Assembly (NCBI GenBank): GCA_003118195.1
Contig: BEXV01003008.1
Location: forward strand, 1-17,438
DNA: 17,438 nt
Reading direction: 5' to 3'
Source of the DNA: Hemicentrotus pulcherrimus
Taxonomy: Eukaryota; Echinodermata; Echinoidea; Camarodonta; Strongylocentrotidae
Shown here: positions 8,872 through 17,372 of the stretch, piece after piece
How the letters are laid out: every line of letters starts with the position of its first letter
How positions within the stretch are numbered: the stretch's first letter is position 1
The notes under the pieces: generated by a model
What the model was told of the DNA's origin: nothing
The model's input: only the letters and a program-made list of their open reading frames with translations
Databases searched by the model: none
Program-made: the position numbers and the translations under genes

Positions 8872-10645
8872 ATACAGTGCGTGCAAAAAAGTGTACCTAG
8901 CTTAGGTAGCTTCTAATTAAAAAGCTATAACCGATGTGACCTTGAATCATATTTCATGGTAAAGGGTTTACAACTAATACCCTGTCTAATGATACCATAT
9001 TTATAATTGTGCTACCATGGATTACACAGTGGCAGGCTTTTCAAAAGTTTGGGCTGAAGCAGTAAAAAGTCATTTTGTGTGTTATTTCATTCCCCCCAAA
9101 ATGCTAACTTATTTACATTGACTATTAGGCATTTAAAAAGAAAAGGCGTCAGTATCCATTGTTTTAGGTAATCCTTCTCATTGAGTAATACAGATTGGAT
9201 TAAGTTTAGTCGGGATGTTAACTTTTTAATAACATTCTACTGTCAAATTTCAAAAATCAAAATAATCAAAGGTTAACCTATGGATCGGAAGAAGGCTCTG
9301 TGAAAGCCTGGATACATTGCATAATTTCACAATGAAGCACTGAAGCAGGAGACATAATTTAAAGGTTTTATGACCAAAGAAGCACATGCATGACCCCCAT
9401 TCATTCCATCAGCCGTGATTTGGTACAAGACGATTGTGACAACACTTTTTACAGACCCTGGTGCTCGGTCACCCGTGGCAGAAATATTATAATATTTTAC
9501 TTATTGGACAGAAAATAAGTGTCTCGTAATTATGAAATAGATTTAAAGGTTTATGAACATTTTAATTAGAAGCCACCAAAACTGTGTACACTCTTTCGAT
9601 TAGCACTGTATTGAGTAAGGTGCGAGCATGCATGATTGTTAGGTAAAAGGTATGATGTACCCAAACCGGGTACAGATTTATCCAACAAACAAACAAGTTT
9701 CCAATGTACTCAATTTTACCCAACTGTTACGAGACCTCCATCTGGGTATTAGTTAAAGTTAACACTAATTTGAATGATATGCATAATAAGTACTCTGTAT
9801 AAAATATAACATGATTAAGTAATGATCCAACACCGTAACAAATCTGCATTGATAACCATGCGTACATGTATAAAATACACATTAAAGAAGACAACTAATA
9901 ACGGAAATACAATATGAATATAAACATACGATACATCTGAGTAAGCTAAAGTAAACATCCATTTTTAGGTTGACAAACATAACAGAAAATGAATGACAGA
10001 AATTTTCGAATTCAAATAATGTAGTTACATTTTGGGAAACAAAACACCAAGACCAGGGACCCGTTTCACAAAAATTGTCATCAGTGATAAATGACAGTTT
10101 TTGTTATAGCCAACGGCTACATATTCTAAACATTAACATCCACCATGTTCACAAACGATTAGTATTTCAATGGTAATATTATTACGAGTATTTAAAGATA
10201 CCATGTCCCTTTTGCGGCCAACATCAAACTATGTAGAACTTTGCAAGAATGATCAATATGTCATGAATTTCTTATCTGTGAAATGTAAACATTAGCAATA
10301 TGTCCTAGTATATATCTAAATTATGCAAGGAATACCTCCTAGATTTCACTGCCAGACACTATTGAGTGACTAAATGACAACTTTTTTTATTTGGCAATAA
10401 CATACATAAAATGAGCTGTTTGGTAAAAGGGTCTGAAAAACAGACTATTACAAGGGTGGTTGCAATCACTAATGTCAAATCGACAACTAAAGGTCGTTAT
10501 TTCCCCACTAAAAGCAATTTAAAAACCCTTTCATTTTGTGGCCAAGTTCTAAATAAGGATTATCTTTCAAATGTAGTGGAAATTCAACCTTTTCATGTTT
10601 TGTCCTGCAAATGGGACATAGTATTTTTAATGTTTCCAGCAAAGG
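8872..10645. other. AT-rich intergenic stretch
   Basis: No coding frame is supported; the plus-strand frame at 10411-10650 has no recognisable pattern. It contains the lone TIR-like 13-mer at 9566-9578, and at 10056-10080 a GGGACCCGTTTCACAAAAA-type segment resembling the ends of common marine-invertebrate short elements, without a partner. Confidence 0.45.
9566..9578. repeat. Solitary copy of the TTAGAAGCCACCA element end
   Basis: Identical over 13 bp to the right terminal repeat of the 4383-5814 element. It is preceded by TTTATGAA as in that element (TTTATGAATTTTT there). No matching left end is seen, so this is probably an eroded or truncated copy. Confidence 0.45.
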
Positions 10646-11170
10646 CGTGAGTGACCCTTTTCAGGTACAAGAAGTGCCCCTTTATACCATCTATGATAAA
10701 TGCACCTTCACCTCTTATAATTGCCTCTTTTAAAATCACAGAGGCGTCCCTTATATTTTGACACGTGCCTCTTTTCCTTTGTATGCACTGGTTTCATTCT
10801 TAAAAGTACCTCTTTTCATCTCTGATGAGTGCCCTTATTCAAATTTGAGAGATACCCCCTTTATCTTTTTAATAAGTGCCACTTTTTGTCTCCTATAAGT
10901 GCCCTTTTTATTTTGACACATGCCAATTATCCTTTCTAATGAGAGCAATTTCATTCTGATAGTTGCCCCTTTCCTTTGTAATAAGTGCCCCTTTTCTACT
11001 CTCATAAGTGCCTTTCTCCATTTCTTGCGAGTGCCTTTTATCAGGTGCTTGAAGTGCCCCATTTTCACTTCTGATAATTCAGCTTTTTACTGTAACATAA
11101 TACTCTTTTTCTTTTCTAATACGGTAAGTGTCATTTTTTCCTTCAGGATATGAGCCCCCTTTCCCTTTTA
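10646..11170. repeat. Degenerate tandem array, ~22-bp period
   Basis: About 21 or 22 units, each with a core like AAGTGCCCCTTTT followed by a pyrimidine tract and ATA or AAT (examples start near 10671, 10826, 10875, 10898, 10982, 11005, 11028, 11050). Most unit-to-unit distances are 20-25 bp. The plus strand is strongly T/C-rich, so the minus strand is purine-rich. The open frames on both strands here are by-products of the repeat. It lies just past the candidate 3' end of the receptor gene. Confidence 0.8.
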
Positions 11171-11213
11171 CTAACAAATTTGCTCCTAATTTAGAACAAC
11201 TAAAAGCAACTTT

Positions 11214-11219
11214 TTTATT
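11214..11219 (-). terminator. Candidate polyadenylation signal of the aGPCR gene
   Basis: AATAAA on the minus strand about 450 nt after the receptor stop codon, followed within 30 nt by a U/GU-rich stretch (AGTTGCTTTTAGTTGTTC). It is the first good hexamer downstream that I see. The implied 3' UTR is 11666 to about 11195. Another AATAAA near 10906, inside the tandem array, is an alternative. Confidence 0.45.
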
Positions 11220-11666
11220 TAGTTTCACCCAAAGCTTGCTCTCATTTGAAGATCGTTTCAGTCTTTCATGACTAGATTCTGCAGAAAGTCCCTATCAGGA
11301 TTGTTTTTTTCCCTCTTTGTAAAATGTAATTATTTTGTACTGCGACCTCACAAATCTTAAAGATCACACAGAACTGCAAAGTATGACGCTTAAGCACTAT
11401 GTTGGACTATGTAAAGAGAGAACAAGCATTTAAATTATCACTGATAATGTCATCACAATGTAGGGATATACCAATGTATAAACATTGTATATTTTGCCGC
11501 CCCTGGTTTGCAGTATACCTTAAAAATATTAAACCGAACAAAGGGGAAAATATTTCAAATTGCATTTAACTGTTTAAAGCAGAGTGGTAACTCAGAGTTT
11601 TACAAATGAGTGGGCCTATTCTAAAAATGAATATTGAAAGGAAATGTGAGTTGTGCAGGATATACA
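11220..11666 (-). other. Probable 3' UTR of the aGPCR gene
   Basis: Between the stop codon and the candidate AATAAA, the minus strand has no coding-like frame and is AT-rich. I see no repeat element or conserved structure. The UTR assignment depends on the polyadenylation call. Confidence 0.4.
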
Positions 11667-12183
11667 TTACTCACATTCTCCAGAGACATGTTCATCGTTA
11701 TCAGATTTGCTCAACACAGACTCGTTATACGGATTCTCTGTTCCTGTCACCGTCGTCTGTTTCATACTCATCAGACCTGCATCTGTCGTCGAGGATGAAT
11801 CGTGGAAACAGCAACCCAGGTGTTTCTGCAAGCGTGCACGGCTTTTTGGTTGTCGGAGAACATAGAAAACAAAGATGAAGAATCCTTGGAGAGAGTTGAG
11901 TAGGATGAAGATGACGTGGACTGCGAGGTTGAGTTGTTCGATGACGGTGAAGTATCCAACGAGCCAGGTCAAACTAAGTAGGAGGAGGAAGCCGATCGCG
12001 TTTTTGAGACGGTGCATGATCTCGAGGCGGGCTTCTGATTTTAACTCGCTACCTTTCCCGCCACCCGACTTGATGCGCACGAGACGACGCATAACGAGAG
12101 CAAAAATAATTACGTTGTGAGCGAGAATGATTGCCACAGGGATGAGCAGACCGCCCAAGAGAGGCCATTTCTGAAGAAAACAG
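11667..12183 (-). CDS. aGPCR last exon: ECL2, TM5-TM7, cytoplasmic tail, stop
   Basis: 517 nt from acceptor CAATTATACAG to TAA at 11669-11667. The first base completes Tyr332, followed by C333-F-L-Q-K-W-P. C333 is the expected ECL2 partner of C260, but the usual CW is CF here. TM5 runs from about L341 ([18 protein letters not shown]), then a basic ICL3 ([14 protein letters not shown]...), TM6 with SLTWLVGYF, and TM7 with [17 protein letters not shown]. The ~60-residue tail begins [17 protein letters not shown]456 and C457 could be palmitoylated, and the rest is Ser/Thr-rich with an acidic end (SGECE). An acceptor 13 bases further in (TTCTTCAG at 12171-12178) would lose the ECL2 cysteine and put the TM4 exon's TA in front of an A, making a stop, so 12183 is preferred. 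Confidence 0.93.
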
Positions 12184-15100
12184 CTGTATAATTGAAAAGG
12201 GAAATAATCATCTTTATGATTATACAGAAACAGGTTAACAAAATGCTAATCTAAATTCTGGTAATGTGCATGCATGAAAAGGGATGCAAAAATCAAACTA
12301 TAGCATTGAATGAAGACATACCAAAGATGTTTAACTTGCACCCATCAGAAAAACACCGCAATGATGCGAAGTAACCAAAATAGGAAATTATTCTTCCCAT
12401 TTACTCTGGGTCTGATGAGTGCAACTTTAACACCTTTGATAAGATTTATATGCCTTTATTCCCTGCTATACTTCGATTTTATACTACCATCACATCTTCG
12501 GAGGGAGTGAATTTTGATCATGTCTAATGGATGGGTGTTTATCAAATTAGCAACATCTTTAACAGGCATACTCATACCTCATAAAATTCACTGACAGTCT
12601 TGGGTTGGACGATTAGCTAGATTTACGTGGCTTTATTATATACATTCATACTAATTCCAAAAGTTGTAGTTTTCAGTGAAAATGGGTTTTTATCTGAATT
12701 ATTTCTTTTCTCTGTTACCGCAACAGCTGAAGATGAGCTGAATTGACCTCGACTCAATAAATGACTGCATATCAGGAAATGAAATGTGATGACCTTAAAG
12801 GGAAATTTGACAACGACATATTCTCCAACACTCCAGTGTATTTAATATATTCAACAAAGAATGCTAATTTGATCATACTTAATTATGAATGTAAGTTGGA
12901 TAGGGTGAGAATGACGTATAGAGTACTTACTAGTCGGAGTTGAAATAAGTCTGTCTCGAGATAGCACCAGTGAGGAGCACAATTACAGCAGGTAATCCTG
13001 CCAAACAAATACATTGATATCACATGTTTAATCAATACTCTCTTTTTAAAAAATAAGAATAAAAAGAAGAACTTGAAAATTAGGAACAAAACAAAGAAAA
13101 AGAAGGATAAATTATGTTCCAGTAAGAAAAAAAGTGCAAATAGACCAAATATGCATAGGCCTTCTATGATCAAAGTATAGCAAGGTGAGACTGATTGATT
13201 GATTGATTTCTTTCTTTCTCAATATGAACATGATAAGCAAGTAAAAAGTACATAAACATTCAATAGTTGAAAAAAACAATAAACAGAACTGAACGATAGA
13301 CAAAATAGATATAAGGAAGAACTGAAAATGATTACATAACATCGATGACCTGAATGTATGAACGTTGAAAAGGAGGGGCATGCTAAAGAAGTAATGTGTG
13401 CATGGTGCAAGGCCTTTCAAACTGAGTTGCATGACAATAGGCCTTAAGAGTTCTGGTCAAACAAGTTATAACAGCAATTTACCCCATGCAATGATGGAGG
13501 CTTTCATAATGAAGAGTGGGATATACGTGTCCATGGCACGGACAACCATTAGGAACATGTTTATCCCTTCAACGCCCATCCATGACATCGATGAGAGCGT
13601 GGTGAAGTGGAGGCCTGCGGCGATGACCCCACACAGACCTGGACCGACCTCGGGTTCTCCAGGATATCGGTCGAGCGCTGTCATGATGATGAAGAAGACG
13701 TACAGGAAGAGGAGCGTGATGCAGAGGCACATCAAGATCCGGATGTGCTGCAAGCAACGAAGTTTGCTGGGGCAAAGAAAAACAGAGTCAAGGTACTTCG
13801 GAAGAACAAATTTAAATGTTTCAGAGCGGAGTAGGTGAGTTGATTACGCTGACCTACTTAGTACATTGCAATTGATGGTAAAAGTTGACAAGCATCACAT
13901 TTTGTAGATACTACTCCTATAATAAGCATATGTACTCTAAAATGATAGTATAGACCTTTATATAGCTTGTAACTATACACACGTTCAAATAAATATTAAG
14001 AAGGAATACCAACAAAAAATTACGCAAGATCTAGGTAGGGCTAAGATTCCATAGCAAGTTAGAAAGTAATGTGTATTTGATACAAGAAAAATCGGATTAG
14101 TTAAAGTGGGTGTAAAGAGAGAAATATTACTTCCATGATAAACCAAATCTTGATTAAACGCTAGACTGACTTAACTAGGAGACCATTATAGTCTCCCTAA
14201 GGGTTGAGGGCTTTTGTTAATAGAAAAAGGGTAGGGACATGGAAGTTTAAAGTCAACCCAATCTATATATATTGAAAGTTCATTTAGTATGAAAGCAGAA
14301 AAATTAAAGAAACAGAATAGCAAAGTTTGATATAAATCGGACCAATGAAAAGACAGTAAAGTAATATGACATTACTACATTGATCTATTTGAATCTCATA
14401 TTGACAATTCGGTCATTGGATTGTGATGTAGTCAGGGTCGTTTGTTGTAAACAAAAATATCATCATTTTCTGCAACCTCTCTTGGGGCACTACTCTAGTT
14501 TTATTATGTATATCATATTATAAAAGGACCTTTAAACGAAAAGACCCTCTTGATCCATACATTTTGAAATGAAAATGATATCTTAGTAATTGTGTGTGTA
14601 AAAACAATTGGGAAAGATCTCTGGCCCTCTATCACAGTGACATTACTGATTCAGTCAATTTGAAGTGCCTAAGATTGCAACCTTTAAAAAAAAAAGGTTT
14701 TTTGTTGTTTTTTTGTTGGGGGGTTCCTTTTTGTTAATATTTGTCACCAGCCTGCTTCTCTAAATTGTTCTGCTTTCTTAAAGAGTAAAAGTCTGTCGAT
14801 GTTGGATTTGCTTGGAGTCTTACCTATCAGTGATGTAGACAGCAAGGGTCACCAGGAGGCCTAAAATGGAGAGAGAACATCCTATGTAGCTGAGAATCCT
14901 AAACACTTGTTCAACTCTCTCTGATCTTCTGGGGATCCCATTCACGTCCTGATGTGGAACAAAGGGCAACAAATTGTCGAAAGGGAATAAGCCAAATGGG
15001 ATATAGATGTATATAGTTGTTTTTAAATGTCTTAATGATTTATCTGCAGACTTTGAAAATTTCATTTTCTCAAAAATAATCAACAGTACATAATATTAAC

Positions 15101-16475
15101 ACCCGACAATGGGCCAGTCACGATCTTATCATTAGTCGATGTCATACAGAACATTATAAGAATGCAAATTATGCTAATTTACCTTTAAGCATTATAACAC
15201 CCCGTTTGAGGTCATGTGAGCTATCCCTGACCAATTGAATCGCTATTTGGGAGGAGTTTCCACTGCAATTTGAAGAAAGTCAACGTTCATAGGAAGTGAC
15301 CCCTAATATGACTCCTTAAAAATAAAGATTTTCACTGTCCTGCATTAGCGTGGACGCATATATGGTAGTTGCTTTGTCGTAATCCCAATAGGTGTTATTA
15401 TTGTTATTATTATTTCATGTTCTTACCATAAGGACTGCAAAGTTGGTAAGATGATTGCACTGGCATTCAGTATATGTCTCGGAAGTGTTTGTCACATCAC
15501 AGCCATCGCTTGACCACGCATTAGTAGAATATTTCCAATACACACACTGCGGATTCGTTGCATTTTGCTGAAAGTATATAACATTTTTTTGAGAGAAAAA
15601 GACATGTAAATCCTATGAGTCTACAAATTGAGACATGTTTCACATGTAAGTGAGTTCTCTTTTCATTTCTGTATTCGATGATTTACAGAACATTCTTTCT
15701 GTCATTGATGAATATGATTCAGGATTTTTTACTTGAACATTAAAGAAATGTTATGTTTTGCAAAATTTATTATACTTTGTAAATCTTGCGAGGAATATGA
15801 ATACTACTCAATCAATCAAAACATTTTGTATTCATGTTGAAGTCCCCAATTTGTGCATTTTAGAATAATCACTGCCAAAGTCACGCAGGTGCACTGTTTG
15901 CCCTCTTGAAAATAACACTTTCACTCATGTATCATGATATGTATTGAGCATAGATAAATAATGATTACATAACCTTGATGAATACAAATCAAATATTCGT
16001 CTCAGTGGGTTTTACAATTTTGTACAACTGACTTGAAATCTGCCCATTGAGCAGGTAGTATTTAAAAACTAGCTTATCAAGAGATTGTGAATCTTACCTG
16101 TTTGTGTGCCAGTGTTATGGTGACCGGAGCATTCAGAGGTTTGGTTTCACTCGTACCAAGGCTCGCTCCGATGATATTGGTATTGACCGTGATATTACGA
16201 CGCCCATCATTGCTTCCCTCTTGATTGTTTTGACCACCGTCCGTTACAAACAATGCATCGTCTCGGTACACAGTAAATGCTATATTCCCCTTGGTGCCGT
16301 CATCAATGGTCTCTGGTCCAATGGCGACAGCTGCTTGGACAGAACCACCTAGGTTACCGTTGCCGAGATTGTTGGTGGATAGCTGGATGTCACTTTCATA
16401 AAAGGATTTGCTGTCATTACCCATGATGGAGAAGACAATCCCATCGCGGACACCATCAGATTCAGTGTTGATTAT
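11667..16475 (-). CDS. Adhesion GPCR gene, 3' six coding exons (5' part not found)
   Basis: Spliced reading: 16475-16098, 15567-15427, 14948-14824, 13766-13483, 12997-12931, 12183-11667, giving 1512 nt, 503 residues plus a TAA stop. Codon phases at the five junctions (0, 0, 2, 1, 2) all match and every intron is GT..AG. The product has, in order: C-terminal GAIN domain (1-126), GPS (127-173, cleavage between L166 and T167), and seven membrane segments at about 189-212, 222-243, 258-290, 303-324, 341-363, 394-415 and 419-440, then a ~60-residue cytoplasmic tail. Family-typical motifs include the TM3 [14 protein letters not shown] in TM6 and NSLQGFFIF in TM7. It would be a plasma-membrane receptor that self-cleaves in the ER and signals through a tethered agonist. 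TM3 and TM4 wording resembles group VIII (ADGRG-type) receptors, but the subfamily is only inferred. The ligand is unknown. Upstream ectodomain exons are missing from the window. Confidence 0.9.
12184..12930 (-). other. Intron between TM4 and last exon
   Basis: 747 bp, GTAAGTACTC...ATTATACAG. I searched it specifically for a missing ECL2 exon and found none that fits; with the 12183 acceptor none is needed. No repeats or RNA genes are recognised. Confidence 0.8.
12931..12997 (-). CDS. aGPCR exon: TM4 (67 nt)
   Basis: Too short for simple ORF detection. The acceptor is TTTGTTTGGCAG; the first two bases (GA) complete Gly310 with the G left by the TM2-TM3 exon. Then come 21 codons reading [20 protein letters not shown] and D, then TA before donor GTAAGT, completed by C of the last exon to Tyr332. 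The LPAVIV motif and the length to the ECL2 cysteine fit TM4 of aGPCRs. Both phases match the neighbouring exons, which makes chance unlikely. Confidence 0.9.
12998..13482 (-). other. Intron between TM2-TM3 and TM4 exons
   Basis: 485 bp, GTAAATTGCTG...TTTGGCAG. It holds a possible retroposon tail with (GATT)n (annotated separately) and A-rich low-complexity sequence at 13040-13135. Confidence 0.85.
13164..13437 (-). mobile_element. Possible truncated retroposon with (GATT)n tail
   Basis: Read on the minus strand, this stretch ends in AAAGAAAGAAATCAATCAATCAATCAG, a simple tetranucleotide tail at 13192-13208 of the kind left by LINE or SINE insertion. The 9-mer ATAGGCCTT occurs on both sides (13155-13163 and 13438-13446) and could be a target-site duplication. 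No reverse transcriptase or Pol III box is seen, so this is at most a 5'-truncated copy or SINE, sitting in an intron of the receptor. Confidence 0.3.
13483..13766 (-). CDS. aGPCR exon: TM2 and TM3
   Basis: 284 nt. The acceptor is GTTTTTCTTTGCCCCAG; the first base completes Ser215, then 94 codons, then one G before donor GTAAAT. It encodes the ICL1 motif [11 protein letters not shown], a hydrophobic TM2, an extracellular loop ([15 protein letters not shown]), and TM3 with the disulfide cysteine C260 and the conserved W277-M-G-V-E281-G. The end IIAWG joins LPAVIV of the next exon to give the family's GWGLPA-type TM4 start (AWGLPA here). An additional AG 15 bases further in would break the KLR motif and was not used. 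The exon is noticeably richer in C/G-ending codons than the introns around it. Confidence 0.93.
13767..14823 (-). other. Intron between TM1 and TM2-TM3 exons
   Basis: 1057 bp, GTAAGACTCC...TGCCCCAG, the longest intron found here. It is AT-rich with an A/T homopolymer patch at 14684-14735 (A11 followed by T/G runs). No coding frame or recognisable element. Confidence 0.85.
14824..14948 (-). CDS. aGPCR exon: stalk and TM1
   Basis: 125 nt, entering in phase 0 after TTCCACATCAG and leaving with two bases of a codon (AG) at donor GTAAGA. The codon is completed by C of the next exon to give Ser215. The residues read DVNG directly after FAVLM of the GPS exon, so the joined FAVLMDV matches the family's usual tethered-agonist-to-TM1 linker. 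A basic/acidic linker (RRSERVEQ) precedes a clear hydrophobic helix from F189 to about I212 (ILSYIGC..., typical of TM1). The exon is open well upstream of its acceptor, but that extension has no family similarity and is intronic. Confidence 0.92.
14949..15426 (-). other. Intron between GPS and TM1 exons
   Basis: 478 bp, GTAAGAACATG...CCACATCAG. The 3' part stays open in the exon's frame on the minus strand (14949-15083), which is fortuitous. Nothing else is seen apart from a short (TTA)n-like patch near 15395-15415. Confidence 0.85.
15427..15567 (-). CDS. aGPCR exon: GPS autoproteolysis motif and tethered agonist
   Basis: 47 codons, phase 0 at both ends (acceptor TACTTTCAG, donor ATG/GTAAGA). 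It encodes a textbook GPCR proteolysis site: PQCVYWKYS, a second Trp in NAWSSDGC, then [14 protein letters not shown]. The four cysteines have the usual GPS spacing (C-x14-C-x11-C-x-C) and both conserved tryptophans are present. Cleavage would fall between L166 and T167 in the HLT triad, with H165 as the general base. This predicts a self-cleaved heterodimer; the new N-terminus TNFAVLM would be the buried tethered agonist. Sequons occur at N128 and N153. Confidence 0.93.
15568..16097 (-). other. Intron between GAIN and GPS exons
   Basis: 530 bp, GTAAGATTC...TACTTTCAG. AT-rich with no recognised element, RNA or coding frame. Confidence 0.85.
16098..16475 (-). CDS. aGPCR exon: C-terminal GAIN domain
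   Basis: 126 codons, phase 0 at both ends. The acceptor is ATTCTTTAG before ATAATC; an in-frame TAG lies directly upstream, so the exon must start here. The donor is CAG/GTAAGA. The translation has the beta-rich pattern of GAIN subdomain B: GIVFSI (12-17), [14 protein letters not shown] (45-58), [12 protein letters not shown] (65-76) and, just before the next exon, [10 protein letters not shown] (116-125), which matches the conserved strand preceding the GPS. N-glycosylation sequons are present at N20 and N94. There are no cysteines. A GAIN domain is normally about twice this long, so at least one more exon must encode its helical subdomain; none was found with confidence between here and the window end. 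Confidence 0.85.
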
Positions 16476-16638
16476 CTAAAGAATGCATTGGAAGATTAAA
16501 GGCTTGGCCAAATGTCACCAAGAACATGGCGTCTCCAGAAGAGAACGCAACGTGAACATTAGGGTGAGCGGTAATGGTGCCGAGAATGTTGACAGAATAT
16601 AATGGAACTTGAGATAAATAGTTCGGTGAACTTGAAAG
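16465..16638 (-). other. Coding-like open frame upstream of the GAIN exon, unassigned
   Basis: 58 codons open on the minus strand, with many C/G-ending codons unlike the surrounding AT-rich DNA. Part reads SVNILGTITAHPNVHVAFSS then GDAMFLVTFGQAF. It could end at a donor (TTCTTG/GTGACA) in phase 0, which would fit the GAIN exon, but the intron would be only ~45 bp, far shorter than the others. An overlapping second minus frame is also open. It is not recognised as any family; it may be a decayed exon or chance. Confidence 0.15.
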
Positions 16639-17126
16639 TCATATCTGAAGAGATGTCGAAGGCTTAGCAGAGCCATATGGACTATTTCGAGTTTGAGTGT
16701 GTAGTGTTGATGCATGCACTGTATGAAGACGACGTTGAAAGATGTAGTCAAGGGTGAAGTTAGCGGACAATACAGGTCTGGAGTTAACATTATACGTGAC
16801 AAGAAGTCAGTTGTTAATTGTCTTGATAAGAGAACATGGTGTTTTTTAAAGGTATAATTTGTAAAGTTGATAACTAAATAAAAGACAATTTACTGGTCTG
16901 TTTATTGATGTTAAGGTAAAGTTTCTCAAGAACGAGATGTGTATGAGATAATTGAATAAGCTACAGATCTGCGTTATACTTTTAGACAATTCAGGTCTGT
17001 TTGTTTAGAACATTATTGGTGTAGACTTCATGTATAACAAATTGTAGACAGATTTGATACATGTTACAATGAAGAGAGCCTTTGTGAGCGCATGAATCTG
17101 ATGACAGTGGTGATAATGATATTAGG
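16639..17126. other. AT-rich stretch, no gene recognised
   Basis: No convincing coding exon for the missing GAIN start. A loose motif GACAAT..GGTCTG recurs near 16766, 16883 and 16985, possibly a degenerate ~100-120 bp repeat. Confidence 0.4.
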
Positions 17127-17195
17127 GACGTCATTTAAAGGCACTGCGCATGCGTCACGTCGTCTCAGTCGGCGATCGAGAATGCGTCGACCTTG
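17127..17195. promoter_or_regulatory. CpG-rich cluster with CRE-like and NRF-1-like motifs
   Basis: A short GC-rich island in AT-rich DNA contains GACGTCAT (17127-17134), TGCGCATGCG (17145-17154, the palindromic NRF-1-type core), CGTCACGTCG and TCGGCGATCGA. Such motifs are common in animal promoters, so this may be a regulatory element. No transcript start can be tied to it. Confidence 0.25.
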
Positions 17196-17270
17196 ATTTT
17201 CATAAATCTAATACGGTACTAATATATGCCACGTGTGCATAAAATAGACAGTTCCTCAGGTAGACAAAGG

Positions 17271-17372
17271 AACATTCTTCCCCTGCTATAATGTAAAAAT
17301 GTGTAGAACAGGTGTCACATGCATATTCACCTGTTCTACACATTTTTACATAATAGCAGTGAAGGGATGTTC
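17271..17372. repeat. Near-perfect ~100-bp palindrome (hairpin)
   Basis: Arms 17283-17314 and 17328-17359 (32 nt each) are reverse complements with one mismatch around a 13-nt loop. Pairing continues less perfectly outward (GAACATTCTTCC against GGGATGTTC). The near-complete palindrome is typical of a miniature fold-back element; a small-RNA hairpin precursor is the alternative. Confidence 0.8.

Noticed and set aside
10411..11153. Open frames on both strands
   Set aside because: No recognisable protein pattern, and most overlap the 22-bp tandem array.
12320..12366. Possible ECL2 exon reading CKLNIF before GTATGT on the minus strand
   Set aside because: There is no AG acceptor in a usable place, its end phase does not fit the next exon, and the acceptor at 12184-12185 explains ECL2 without it.
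12784..12835. Minus-strand TGTTGGAGA read as a CW-containing ECL2 exon
   Set aside because: The frame that gives Cys-Trp would make a stop with the TM4 exon's TA, and the upstream sequence is not acceptor-like.
12883..13432. Hydrophobic minus-strand frames in the TM3-TM4 intron
   Set aside because: Phe/Leu-rich translation of A/T-rich intron and a simple-repeat tail; only the 67-nt TM4 exon is real.
13501..13838. Plus-strand and second minus-strand frames over the TM2-TM3 exon
   Set aside because: They are shadows of the receptor exon, which alone gives family motifs and matching splice phases.
16104..16352. Plus-strand 82-codon frame
   Set aside because: Antisense shadow of the GAIN exon.
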